Part shown: positions 8,781 through 17,506 of the stretch, in pieces
Position numbering within the stretch: position 1 is the stretch's first letter
Layout of the letters: every line of letters starts with the position of its first letter
Assembly: GCA_028693285.1 (NCBI GenBank)
Contig: JAQUVQ010000028.1
Location: 1-35,958 of the forward strand
Length of the DNA stretch: 35,958 bases
Reading direction: 5' to 3'
Source of the DNA: Smithellaceae bacterium
GTDB taxonomy: Bacteria; Desulfobacterota; Syntrophia; Syntrophales; Smithellaceae
Translations under genes and position numbers: made by a program
The notes under the pieces: generated by a model
Seen by the model: the letters and a program-made list of their open reading frames with translations, nothing else
The model's database searches: none
Told to the model about the DNA's origin: nothing

Positions 8781-8860
8781 CTTTTCCCTCCTTTTTTCAG
8801 TACGTCCGTCAAGACCGCATCTTGTTTGATGGATTAATAACCTGCGCGAACTATAATGTA

Positions 8861-8876
8861 TTTGACTTAAGTCAAA
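8861..8876. promoter_or_regulatory. Crp/Fnr-type operator between cupin-fprA and serC
   Basis: TTTGACTTAAGTCAAA is a perfect 16-bp palindrome. It fits the TTGAY-N4-RTCAA form bound by FNR/DNR-like regulators. Read toward the cupin (minus), its centre lies about 41 bp upstream of a start predicted near 8827, with TATTAA (8839-8834) as -10. This is class II activator geometry. Read toward serC, its TTGACT half is also 17 bp from TTTTAT (8885-8890), so it could overlap a serC promoter. The regulator is not in the window. Confidence 0.6.
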
Positions 8877-8920
8877 AAGTGTTATTTTATTTTTTCGGGT
8901 GCTTTCGCCCCCAACCGTCC

Positions 8921-8946
8921 GGACTCCCGGTCACGGGAGGTCTTTT
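8921..8946 (+). promoter_or_regulatory. GC-rich hairpin followed by a short T-run in the serC leader
   Basis: CTCCCG (8924-8929) pairs with CGGGAG (8934-8939) around the tetraloop GTCA. With one bulge the stem extends through GAC/GTC, and TCTTTT follows. The shape is that of an intrinsic terminator about 85 bp before the serC start, so it may act as an attenuator of serC-serA-purA. Confidence 0.4.
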
Positions 8947-8972
8947 ACGGTTTAAATTTCTTGAGAAAAGCG

Positions 8973-9004
8973 CTTAATGCTGGTATGAACTTGCCAGCAT
9001 TAAG
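8973..9004 (+). promoter_or_regulatory. Perfect 11-bp stem-loop ahead of the serC ribosome site
   Basis: CTTAATGCTGG (8973-8983) and CCAGCATTAAG (8994-9004) form an uninterrupted 11-bp stem with a 10-nt loop. It ends 12 nt before the AAGGA ribosome site of serC. No T-run follows, so it is more likely an mRNA stability or translation element, or a DNA operator, than a terminator. Confidence 0.5.
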
Positions 9005-9030
9005 AAAATTTATTTTAAGGATGGTTACCC

Positions 9031-10158
9031 ATGTTAAACCCCAACTTTAGTTCCGGCCCCTGCAGCAAGAGGCCAGCGTGGAGCATCGACGCGCTGAAAG
9101 GCGCGCCGGTCGGCCGCTCACACCGTTCCGCGCTGGGAAAAGAACGGATCGTCAAAGCCATGAACGATACGCGCAAAGTTTTGAACATTCCGGCGGATTA
9201 CCTGGTGGGCATTCTTCCGGCTTCCGATACCGGCGCTTTCGAATGCGCCATGTGGTCGCTTCTGGGCCCCAAACCGGTTACCGTGCTGGTCTGGGAAAGC
9301 TTCTCCAACGGCTGGGCGACGGACGTCAACAAACAGCTGAAGCTGAAGCCTGCGGTCGTGAAAGTTGACTACGGCAAACTTCCGGACCTTTCCAAGGTGG
9401 ACTGGAAGACCGATGTGGTTTTCGTCGCCAACGGCACCACCAGCGGCGTGAAAATTCCCAACTGGGACTGGATTCCGGCCGACCGTGAAGGCCTCTCGCT
9501 TTGCGACGCCACCAGCTACGCGTTTGCCAATAAGGTCGACTGGAGCAAAATCGACGTGCTCACCTATTCCTGGCAGAAGTGTCTGGGCGGCGAAGCCGCG
9601 CACGGCATGATGATTCTGAGCCCGAAAGCCGTCGAGCGCCTCAATTCCTATGACCCGCCCTGGCCGATGCCGAAAATTTTCCGCCTCAAGAAAGACGGCA
9701 AAATCAACAAGGCCATCTTTGAAGGAGACGTCATCAACACGCCCTCCATGCTGTGCGTGGAAGACTATCTGGACGCCATGGACTGGGCGGAGAAAATCGG
9801 TCTGGACGGTCTGGTCAAAAGAAGCGACGCCAACCTGAAAGTCGTGGCCGACTGGGTGGCCAAAACCGACTGGATTGAATTTCTGGCCGAAGATCCCCAG
9901 ACCCGTTCGAACACATCTGTTTGCCTTTCCGTGACGCATCCGAAAGTCGCGGCAATGGATGCGGACGCCAAAAGCAAGTTCCTGAAAAGCATTTCCTCGG
10001 AGCTGAGCAAGAAGAACGTCGCTCACGACATCAACTCCTACAAGGAAGCGCCGGCCGGCTACCGTTTCTGGTGCGGTCCGACCATTGAAGAAGCGGATTT
10101 AAAGGCGGCGCTGGCCGAACTGGAAAAAGTCTTCACCGAAAAGGTCAAAAGTTTGTAA
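9031..10158 (+). CDS. serC: Phosphoserine aminotransferase
   Basis: A 375-residue class V PLP aminotransferase. It converts 3-phosphohydroxypyruvate and glutamate to phosphoserine and 2-oxoglutarate, the second step of serine synthesis. The opening FSSGPCSKRPAWS and the SHRSALGKERI segment mark the SerC subtype seen in methanogens and alphaproteobacteria rather than the E. coli type. K183 in SWQKCLGG is the PLP-binding lysine. GPTIEEADL near the C-terminus is also typical. An AAGGA site lies upstream. The next gene, serA, starts 8 bp after the stop, so the first two pathway steps are co-expressed. Confidence 0.96.
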   Translation: MLNPNFSSGPCSKRPAWSIDALKGAPVGRSHRSALGKERIVKAMNDTRKVLNIPADYLVGILPASDTGAFECAMWSLLGPKPVTVLVWESFSNGWATDVNKQLKLKPAVVKVDYGKLPDLSKVDWKTDVVFVANGTTSGVKIPNWDWIPADREGLSLCDATSYAFANKVDWSKIDVLTYSWQKCLGGEAAHGMMILSPKAVERLNSYDPPWPMPKIFRLKKDGKINKAIFEGDVINTPSMLCVEDYLDAMDWAEKIGLDGLVKRSDANLKVVADWVAKTDWIEFLAEDPQTRSNTSVCLSVTHPKVAAMDADAKSKFLKSISSELSKKNVAHDINSYKEAPAGYRFWCGPTIEEADLKAALAELEKVFTEKVKSL

Positions 10159-10165
10159 GAACGCT

Positions 10166-11749
10166 ATGAAACGGGTATTAGTCAGCGATTCCATGGCGCC
10201 CGAAGTTGCGGCCATTCTGGGCAACACGCCGGGCATCAAGGTGGATGTCAAAACCGGCATGAAGCCCGACGAGCTGAAGGCAGCCATTCGGGACTGCGAC
10301 GCCCTGATTGTCCGTTCGGCCACGAAGGTTACGGCCGAAATCATCGGGGCGGCCGCCAAGCTTTCCGCCATCGGCCGGGCCGGAGCGGGAGTGGACAACA
10401 TTGACATTCCCGCCGCCAGCAAGCGCGGCATTGTCGTAATGAACACGCCCGGCGGCAACACCGTCACCACCGCCGAACATGCCGTCGCCATGATGATGTC
10501 GCTGGCCCGCAGAATTCCGCAGGCCGCCGCCTCGATGAAAGCGGGCCGCTGGGAAAAATCCAGTTTCATGGGCAATGAATGCTGCAATAAAACCCTGGGC
10601 ATCATCGGGCTGGGGCGCGTCGGATCGGTCGTAGCCGACCGCGCCATCGGCCTGAAGATGAACGTCATCGCCCACGATCCGTTCATTTCTCCGGAAGTGG
10701 CGCAGCAGATGGGCGTGAAAATGGTCAGTCTGGACGAACTGTACGCCAATTCCGACTTCATCACCGTGCATTCCCCGCTTTCCAAAGAAACAAAGCATCT
10801 GGTCAACGAATCGGCGTTTGCGAAAATGAAAAAGGGCGTTTTTCTGATTCACTGCGCCCGCGGCGGCATTGTCAGCGAAAAAGCGCTCTGTGACGCCCTG
10901 AAATCCGGAAAGGTCGCGGGCGCCGCCATCGACGTATTCGAAGATGAGCCGACCAGAAACATGGAGCTCGTCGGCATGGACCATGTGATCTGCACGCCGC
11001 ATCTGGGCGCCTCTACCGATGAAGCGCAGACCAACGTGGCCATCGCCATCGCCCACCAGATCGCCGCCTACTTCACCACCGGTGAAATCAAGGGCGCGGT
11101 GAATTTCCCGTCGGTGAGCGCGGACGTGATGGCCGGAATCCGTCCCTACCTGGATCTGGCGGAGAAGCTGGGCACTTTTCAGGCTCAGCTTCTCGCGGGC
11201 GCCATTCAGGAAGTCACGCTGGAATACAGCGGGGAAATCCTCAACCACAATGTCGCCCCGATCACCGTGTCCCTCATCAAGGGGCTTCTGGATCCGATTC
11301 TGACGGAAACCGTCAATTACATCAACGCGCCGGTTCTCGCCAAAGAAAGAGGCATCCGGATTATTGAAGTGAAAAGCTCGGAAACCAAAGACTACACCAA
11401 CCTGATTGCCCTGACCGTCCGGACCTCCAAAGAGACCAGCCGTACGTCGGGCGCAGTCTTCGGCAAAAATGATCCGAGAATCGTCCGGATTAATGAATTT
11501 TCCGTGGAAATCGCCCCGGAGGGATACATGCTGGCCGTCTCCAACGAAGACCAGCCGGGCGTGATCGGCAATCTGGGAACCACGCTGGGCAGCCGCAAGG
11601 TCAACATTGCCCGCCTGCACCTGAGCCGGGACGCGCAGTCGAAAAGAGCGCTGGTCGTCCTGAACACGGATTCACCGGTCGGGCCGGATATTCTGGACAC
11701 GTTGCGGAAACTGCCGCATGTCGTTTCCATCACACCGATCAAGATGTAG
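10166..11749 (+). CDS. serA: D-3-phosphoglycerate dehydrogenase, long form with ACT domain
   Basis: A 527-residue enzyme that oxidises 3-phosphoglycerate with NAD+, the committed step to serine. The N-terminal substrate domain precedes a Rossmann domain with GLGRVG at residues 148-153. The catalytic arginine lies in HCARGGIV and the His of the catalytic pair in CTPHLGAS. A roughly 130-residue allosteric substrate-binding domain (ASB) follows, then a C-terminal ACT domain (residues about 455-527, SNEDQPGVIGNLGTTLG) that senses L-serine. The ACT domain indicates feedback inhibition. It sits in serC-serA-purA and has a shorter paralogue at 13241. Confidence 0.97.
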   Translation: MKRVLVSDSMAPEVAAILGNTPGIKVDVKTGMKPDELKAAIRDCDALIVRSATKVTAEIIGAAAKLSAIGRAGAGVDNIDIPAASKRGIVVMNTPGGNTVTTAEHAVAMMMSLARRIPQAAASMKAGRWEKSSFMGNECCNKTLGIIGLGRVGSVVADRAIGLKMNVIAHDPFISPEVAQQMGVKMVSLDELYANSDFITVHSPLSKETKHLVNESAFAKMKKGVFLIHCARGGIVSEKALCDALKSGKVAGAAIDVFEDEPTRNMELVGMDHVICTPHLGASTDEAQTNVAIAIAHQIAAYFTTGEIKGAVNFPSVSADVMAGIRPYLDLAEKLGTFQAQLLAGAIQEVTLEYSGEILNHNVAPITVSLIKGLLDPILTETVNYINAPVLAKERGIRIIEVKSSETKDYTNLIALTVRTSKETSRTSGAVFGKNDPRIVRINEFSVEIAPEGYMLAVSNEDQPGVIGNLGTTLGSRKVNIARLHLSRDAQSKRALVVLNTDSPVGPDILDTLRKLPHVVSITPIKM

Positions 11750-13063
<1,314 letters not shown>

Positions 13064-13080
13064 AAGTGTCCAGTTTCTTC

Positions 13081-13109
13081 TTGACAGGCCTCCGGTGAGT
13101 TGCTAGAGA
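13081..13109 (+). promoter_or_regulatory. Promoter of tRNA-Lys and the downstream dehydrogenase
   Basis: TTGACA (13081-13086), a 17-bp spacer, and TAGAGA (13104-13109) with the same GCTAG extended -10 context as at 4784-4812. Transcription would start near 13116, about 23 nt upstream of the mature tRNA 5' end. Confidence 0.75.
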
Positions 13110-13138
13110 GCCTTGTTCTTTTAAAAACGCTTCAGGTG

Positions 13139-13213
13139 GGGCCGTTAGCTCAGCGGTAGAGCAGCGGACTTTTAATCCGTTGGCCGCGGGTTCAATCCCC
13201 GCACGGCCCACCA
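13139..13213 (+). tRNA. tRNA-Lys (anticodon UUU)
   Basis: A 75-nt tRNA with CCA encoded. The acceptor stem GGGCCGT (13139-13145) pairs perfectly with ACGGCCC (13203-13209). The D-arm begins GCTCAGCGGTAGAGC. The anticodon stem GCGGA/TCCGT encloses the loop CTTTTAA, giving anticodon TTT. The T-arm carries GGTTCAATCC. It has its own promoter, and the next coding region starts only 27 nt after the CCA with no terminator between. Confidence 0.98.
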
Positions 13214-13240
13214 AAAACCAAAAAGGAGTAGGAGGCATTT

Positions 13241-14404
13241 ATGTACCGGATCGATCTGCTGAATAAAATATCGGAAAAAGGATTGAACCTTTTCACCGAG
13301 AAGTATGAGTACCGCACGGACATTCCCGATCCCGACGGCATTCTTGTCCGCAGCAAGGAAATGAAAGAGATGACGCTGCCGTCCAGTCTCAAGGCCATTG
13401 CCCGCGCCGGCGCCGGCGTCAACAATATTCCCATCGACAAATGCTCGGAGAAAGGCATCGTAGTGTTCAACACTCCGGGCGCCAACGCCAACGGCGTGAA
13501 GGAACTGGTCGTTTTGGGCATGCTGCTTGCGGCGCGCAACGTCGCGGAAGGCCTGTCCTGGGCCAAAGGGCTGGTGGGTGAAGGCGACAAGGTTCCCGAC
13601 CTGATCGAAAAAGGGAAAGCCAAGTTTGTCGGCACGGAGATCCTGGGCAAAAAACTCGGCGTGGTGGGCCTGGGCGCCATCGGCACCATGATCGCCAACA
13701 CGGCCGAGGATCTGGGCATGGAAGTCATGGGGTACGATCCGTTTTTGTCCATCGAGGCGGCCTGGAAGCTGTCCCGCAATATCAAGAAGGCGCCGAGCCT
13801 GGATCGACTGCTTTCGGAATCCGACTACATCACGCTGCACGTTCCGCAGAACAAGGATACCAAGGGCTTCATGAACGCTGAGAAATTTGCGATCATGAAG
13901 AAGGGCGTGGTTTTGCTGAACTTCGCCAGAGGCGGACTCGTGGAGACCGCGGCCCTGAAAAAAGCCATTGCCGACGGTGTCGTGAGCCGCTACGTGACGG
14001 ACTTCCCGGATGAAGAGGTCATCAAAACGGACAAGGTCATCGCCATTCCGCATCTGGGCGCGTCCACCGAGGAATCCGAGGAAAACTGCGCCATTATGGC
14101 CACCATGCAGATTATGGATTTCCTGGAGAACGGAAACATCAAAAACTCCGTCAACTTCCCGGAGTGCATCCTCGACCGGTCCGGCAAGACCCGGCTCACC
14201 ATTTCCAACAAGAACGAGCCCGGCATGATCGAGAAAATCACGCATCTGCTGGCCGACAACAAGCTGAACATTGCCGACATGATCAACAAAAGCAGAGGCA
14301 GCATCGCCTATAACATCATCGACGTGGAAGGCGAAATCAGCGCCGCGGATCTCATTAAGAAATTTGAGTCCGTCAATGGGATCATCGGCGTCAGAGTTCT
14401 TTAA
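13241..14404 (+). CDS. Phosphoglycerate dehydrogenase paralogue with ACT domain
   Basis: A 387-residue member of the D-isomer 2-hydroxyacid dehydrogenases, closest in style to the short SerA form of Firmicutes and many anaerobes. It has a Rossmann fingerprint in VVGLGAIGTM, the catalytic Arg in NFARGGLV, a Glu in FPDEEV and the His in PHLGASTEE. A C-terminal ACT domain starts near LTISNKNEPGMIEKI. It lacks the ASB domain of the 527-residue SerA upstream. AGGAG precedes the ATG. It likely uses 3-phosphoglycerate, but another 2-hydroxyacid cannot be excluded. It appears to be transcribed as a tRNA-Lys/mRNA joint transcript and ends at a strong terminator. Confidence 0.92.
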   Translation: MYRIDLLNKISEKGLNLFTEKYEYRTDIPDPDGILVRSKEMKEMTLPSSLKAIARAGAGVNNIPIDKCSEKGIVVFNTPGANANGVKELVVLGMLLAARNVAEGLSWAKGLVGEGDKVPDLIEKGKAKFVGTEILGKKLGVVGLGAIGTMIANTAEDLGMEVMGYDPFLSIEAAWKLSRNIKKAPSLDRLLSESDYITLHVPQNKDTKGFMNAEKFAIMKKGVVLLNFARGGLVETAALKKAIADGVVSRYVTDFPDEEVIKTDKVIAIPHLGASTEESEENCAIMATMQIMDFLENGNIKNSVNFPECILDRSGKTRLTISNKNEPGMIEKITHLLADNKLNIADMINKSRGSIAYNIIDVEGEISAADLIKKFESVNGIIGVRVL

Positions 14405-14427
14405 TCAACACCTGAAAGATATTCTAC

Positions 14428-14463
14428 AAAAAGCGCCTGGCTTCAAGCTTGGCGCTTTTTTTT
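14428..14463 (+). terminator. Intrinsic terminator after the dehydrogenase
   Basis: AAAAAGCGCC (14428-14437) pairs with GGCGCTTTTT (14451-14460) around a 13-nt loop and runs into eight T residues. The A-run on the 5' side would let it work in the reverse direction as well. Confidence 0.92.
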
Positions 14464-14467
14464 GACA

Positions 14468-14615
14468 AACGCATCGGGCAGTCCTCCGCAAGCAGTTGGG
14501 CTCCACGTGCCCGGGGCAGCTTCCCGTGGAGACACGGGGTTTTGGTTGCCCTTTGCCTGCCAACCTGTTAAAAGACATAGCCAAACCGGCCGACCCGGAT
14601 AATGCCGCAGGAGAA
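14468..14615 (+). promoter_or_regulatory. Structured leader of the thioesterase gene with alternative hairpins
   Basis: The roughly 150-nt gap before the thioesterase folds in two incompatible ways. CTCCACG (14501-14507) can pair with CGTGGAG (14525-14531) over an inner TGCC/GGCA stem. Alternatively CCCGTG (14523-14528) pairs with CACGGG (14533-14538) around a GAGA (GNRA) tetraloop. Further on, GGTTG/CAACC (14544-14548 with 14561-14565) competes with GGTTT-GG/CC-AAACC (14538-14545 with 14581-14587). I matched no known riboswitch class. The GNRA loop favours the plus strand as the RNA strand. Confidence 0.45.
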
Positions 14616-14620
14616 CAGGG

Positions 14621-15064
14621 ATGGATGAAAAAGTCAGAAAAGCAATCTTCAAACGGATGGAGCAGGAGCCATTCGGCAGGAAATTCGGCATCACCCTGGT
14701 GGATATAAAAGAAGGCTACGCCCGCGTGGAAATGCGATTTACGTCCGATATGGAAAACATGTTCGGCATAGCGCATGGCGGCGCGATCTTCTCGCTGATG
14801 GACGCGGCGTTTGAAGTCGCATCCAATTCGCATGGGACCATGGCCGTCGCCCTCAACATGAGCGTCAATTACCTGGCCTCCCCCGCCAAAGGCGCGCTGA
14901 TAAACGCCGAAGCCAGTGAAATCAATAAAACCAAAAGAACCGCCGCTTACGATATCCGCGCCACAGACGAGTCGGGAAAGCTTCTGGCTGCCTGCCAGGC
15001 GCTGGTGTATCGCCTGGATAAACCGCTGCCCTTCCTTGAGGATAAAGATCGCCTCTCACCATAA
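14621..15064 (+). CDS. PaaI/YdiI-type hotdog-fold acyl-CoA thioesterase
   Basis: A 147-residue single hotdog domain. The signature GIAHGGAIFSLMDAAFEVA (HGG at residues 52-54, catalytic acidic D61) is that of the PaaI/4HBT thioesterase group. NMSVNYLASPAKG forms the adjacent strand typical of the family. It should hydrolyse an acyl- or aryl-CoA in the cytoplasm. In an organism of this type it may be linked to benzoate or fatty-acid CoA metabolism, but no such genes are nearby. AGGAG lies 8 bp before the ATG. The gene follows a structured leader, described separately. Confidence 0.9.
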   Translation: MDEKVRKAIFKRMEQEPFGRKFGITLVDIKEGYARVEMRFTSDMENMFGIAHGGAIFSLMDAAFEVASNSHGTMAVALNMSVNYLASPAKGALINAEASEINKTKRTAAYDIRATDESGKLLAACQALVYRLDKPLPFLEDKDRLSP

Positions 15065-15124
15065 AGTTCATAAGCTTCGGTTTGGAATTCGGACGAATTC
15101 AGGAAGGAATTTCGGAAATAGTCT

Positions 15125-15783
15125 TCACCCCACAGTGCTGTAAAAAAACTGCTTCGTTTTTAACCACTCTCCCGGTGAAAGGCGCTCGAATTTTCCCGAT
15201 TTCGGCGCGAACATGTTGACATTTAGATCACGCTCCGCATCATCAAAATAAACGAGGCTTTTTTTAAGTTGAAAAAACATTTCTTCCCCAACGTTGTATT
15301 TTCGGCCGACGGCCTGCAATAGAAAGGACAGTAAAATCCTTTCGTGTTCCATAATAAATTTGAGGTCAATAAAATCTTTACAGGCGCCGCGCTGATTTAC
15401 GGCTATAAGTTTCATGCATGCCAGATCCGCAAGCGGCGCAACGGGCATGGGCAATCCGGCATCACAAATGGGTTCATGAAGCAAGGAATAGGGATAGCGA
15501 AAAATGCTGAATCCGGTTGTGTTTAAATTCAACACCAGCGTATTTTTTCAATTTTTTCGGCGGATAATGTAAAATCAGCGCCATAAGCGCTTTGCAGGCG
15601 CTGATGCCACTGCAGACTGTCAATCTCCTGGGGAGTAAAAAAATCAAAATCAACGGATAGACGGTGCCCCAAATGTAAAGCCGCGGCCGTGCCGCCCGCA
15701 AGATAAGTTTGCGCGGGCAATTCTTGCAAAACCGGATTTTTTAATATGGCCGCCATATCGGCCGTGATGCATCGGAAAAACAT
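15125..15783 (-). pseudogene. AbiEii/AbiGii-type nucleotidyltransferase toxin, frameshifted
   Basis: The N-terminal part (15783 to 15529) reads LAGGTAAALHLGHRLSVDFDFF, the GG-T and D-x-D nucleotidyltransferase signature of AbiEii-type toxins. It stops at KIRWC. The rest of the family sequence, from TLVLNLNTTGFSIFRYPYSLL, continues in another frame to 15125. The break lies at two A6 runs (plus-strand T6 at 15543-15548 and 15552-15557), where one extra A would restore a single frame of about 218 residues. The cause may be a real mutation, programmed slippage or a sequencing error. The intact enzyme would transfer a nucleotide to a cellular target and be held in check by the upstream partner. 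A start at ATG 15756 (MAAILKNP) is as likely as 15783. Confidence 0.82.
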
Positions 15784-16070
15784 CGCGTCGACTCCCGCGG
15801 AATGCCGAAGATCACTGAAAAGTAATTGACCGTTTTAGGACTGAGGTTCCTGCTTTCCGTGACGACGCGCCTCACAAAGTCTTTGCCGTAACAGGAAAGA
15901 ACCGTCCGGACCTCTTTTTCCGTTCCCCATTCGAGAATACGTTCGGCGATTACATATTTGTCGCTTTCGGAATTGATTCCGGTTTTATCCCAGAAAAGCC
16001 TTTTATCCTGATTTATAATTTGCTCGATATCGGTCACGATGATTTTGCTCACAAGGAATTTTGTTTGCAA
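15741..16070 (-). CDS. Probable antitoxin partner of the AbiEii-like toxin (DUF6922-like)
   Basis: A 109-residue protein of the short type usually encoded just before AbiEii-like nucleotidyltransferases. Visible features are LFWDKTGINSESDKYVIAERILEWGT, then the helix-turn-helix-like stretch SRNLSPKTVNYFSVIFGIPRE. It overlaps the toxin frame by 43 bp, or 16 bp if the toxin starts at 15756. The start is uncertain. The frame begins at TTG (16070) without a clear ribosome site, and a GTG at 16052 is the alternative. Family assignment rests on the motif pattern and neighbour, so 'antitoxin' is inference. The intergenic DNA around the pair is richer in A+T than its neighbours, consistent with a transferred module. 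Confidence 0.6.
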   Translation of the reverse strand: MQTKFLVSKIIVTDIEQIINQDKRLFWDKTGINSESDKYVIAERILEWGTEKEVRTVLSCYGKDFVRRVVTESRNLSPKTVNYFSVIFGIPRESTRCFSDASRPIWRPY

Positions 16071-16121
16071 TAAATTACATTAATATCCGTCATTTTGCAA
16101 TGAAAGGGATTACCGTTCAAG

Positions 16122-16170
16122 CCTTATCCCCTCGCCTATGGCCTTTCGCCTCTATCCTCTATTCTTCAGC
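16122..16170. repeat. Degenerate 7-bp periodic repeat
   Basis: Seven consecutive heptamers are in phase: CCTTATC, CCCTCGC, CTATGGC, CTTTCGC, CTCTATC, CTCTATT, CTTCAGC. The tract fills the gap between the toxin-antitoxin module and the 3' end of tyrS. Confidence 0.7.
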
Positions 16171-16204
16171 TTTAGGTCGCGCGTTCACCCGCAGGGGAAT
16201 CAGT

Positions 16205-17491
16205 CTAATCCCCTATTTCTATCATCAGATATTTTTTCTTGCCCTTGCGGATGCGCAGTTCTCGGCCGCCGGCAAAGTCGCCCGCTGAAAGCTTTTCATC
16301 CGGAGACTTCACCTGGCGCTCTCCGACATAGATCCCGCCCTGTCCGATCAGACGCTTGGCCTCCGACATGGACTGCGTCAGCCCGGCTTTCGCGCAGAGG
16401 GAGGCCACCAACAGACCGGCATCCAGATCTTTGCCGGTAATGCGATGCCGCGGAATCGCGGAGGTATCGGCCTGCGGGGCTTCACGCGGAATATCGCTTC
16501 CCGGAAACAAATCCGCATCCACCGGCCGGGCATGAAAAGCCTCCATGGACGCGCGCCACGCCGAACGCGCCGCTTCGGCCCCGTGCGTGACCTTGGTGGC
16601 TTCGTACGCCAGCACCGTCTTGGCCATATTGAGCCTGGCGTCCGCAAGCGTTTTCACGACGGCGATGTCCGAAAGCGGCAGGAAGGTAAAGAGCTTGAGA
16701 AACCGCTCCACGTCGGCGTCGTCGCAGTTGACCCAGTATTGATAATACTCGTAAGGCGCGGTCAGCGCCCCGTCCAGCCAGACGGTGCCTTTTTCCGTTT
16801 TGCCCATCTTGTGGCCTGTCGAAGTGGTGATCAGGGGAAAGGTGACGGCCTGCGCGTCTTTGGCTTCGACTTTGCGAATCAGTTCCGTACCGGCCAGCAT
16901 GTTCCCCCACTGGTCGTTGCCGCCCATCTGCAGCGCGCAGCCGTGGTGCTGAAAAAGGTAGAGGAAATCGTATCCCTGCAGAAGCATGTAGTTGAACTCG
17001 ATGAAATTCAGCCCCTTCTCCAGCCGGATTCTGTAGCTTTCCGCCGCCAGCATTCGGTTGACGCTGAAATGCCGTCCGATGTCGCGCAGAAACTCGATGT
17101 AGTTGATCTTCGTGAGCCAGTCGGCGTTGTTGAGGAGCAAAGCGCGGCCGTCGGAAAAATCGATGTACCGGGAAAGCTGCTTCCCGATGGACGAGGCGTT
17201 CTGGTCAATCTGTTCGCGGGTCAGCACCTGGCGCATTTCCGTCTTGCCGCTGGGATCGCCGATGAGGCCCGTGCCGCCGCCGACCAGCGCGATGGGGCGA
17301 TTGCCGCAGCGCTGCATGTGGGCCAGCGCCATGATGGGCACCAGGCTGCCGATATGCAGACTGGCGGCCGTGGGATCAAAGCCGATATAGCAGGTGACGG
17401 GGCCTTTGGCAAAAAGATCGGAAATCAGGGACTCGTCCGTGACCTGTTCGACAAAGCCTCTTTCCTGTAAGACCTCATATGCGCTTTTCAT
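16205..17491 (-). CDS. tyrS: Tyrosyl-tRNA synthetase
   Basis: A 428-residue class I aminoacyl-tRNA synthetase that charges tRNA-Tyr. The ATP-binding HIGH motif appears as HIGS at residues 46-49 and the KMSKS loop as KMGKT at 228-232. Tyrosine-pocket segments QMGGNDQWGN and YDFLYLF are typical of the TyrS1 type. The C-terminus (from about residue 365) is an S4 RNA-binding domain ending with KGKKKYLMIEI. It lies 15 bp after ymdB at the end of the zap-rny cluster. No terminator is obvious; a heptamer repeat tract follows. Confidence 0.97.
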   Translation of the reverse strand: MKSAYEVLQERGFVEQVTDESLISDLFAKGPVTCYIGFDPTAASLHIGSLVPIMALAHMQRCGNRPIALVGGGTGLIGDPSGKTEMRQVLTREQIDQNASSIGKQLSRYIDFSDGRALLLNNADWLTKINYIEFLRDIGRHFSVNRMLAAESYRIRLEKGLNFIEFNYMLLQGYDFLYLFQHHGCALQMGGNDQWGNMLAGTELIRKVEAKDAQAVTFPLITTSTGHKMGKTEKGTVWLDGALTAPYEYYQYWVNCDDADVERFLKLFTFLPLSDIAVVKTLADARLNMAKTVLAYEATKVTHGAEAARSAWRASMEAFHARPVDADLFPGSDIPREAPQADTSAIPRHRITGKDLDAGLLVASLCAKAGLTQSMSEAKRLIGQGGIYVGERQVKSPDEKLSAGDFAGGRELRIRKGKKKYLMIEIGD

Positions 17492-17506
17492 CCCCTCCGC
17501 CTCCGT

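Noticed and set aside
8826-8857. serC promoter using TTGATG and the plus-strand TATAAT at 8852-8857
   Set aside because: The spacer would be 20 bp, too long for a sigma-70 promoter, although an activator-dependent promoter cannot be fully excluded.
10178-11620. A 480-codon minus-strand frame opposite serA
   Set aside because: It is a shadow of serA; the amino-acid composition is that of reverse-strand artefacts.
14464-14620. Reading the structured region before the thioesterase as 6S or SRP RNA
   Set aside because: It lacks paired ends with a terminator in the plus direction and lacks the SRP GGAAG loop. The zapA-rny gap offers a far better 6S candidate.
15474-15701. A third reading frame across the toxin break (75 codons)
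   Set aside because: Its sequence does not match the toxin family on either side. The family signatures lie in the other two frames.
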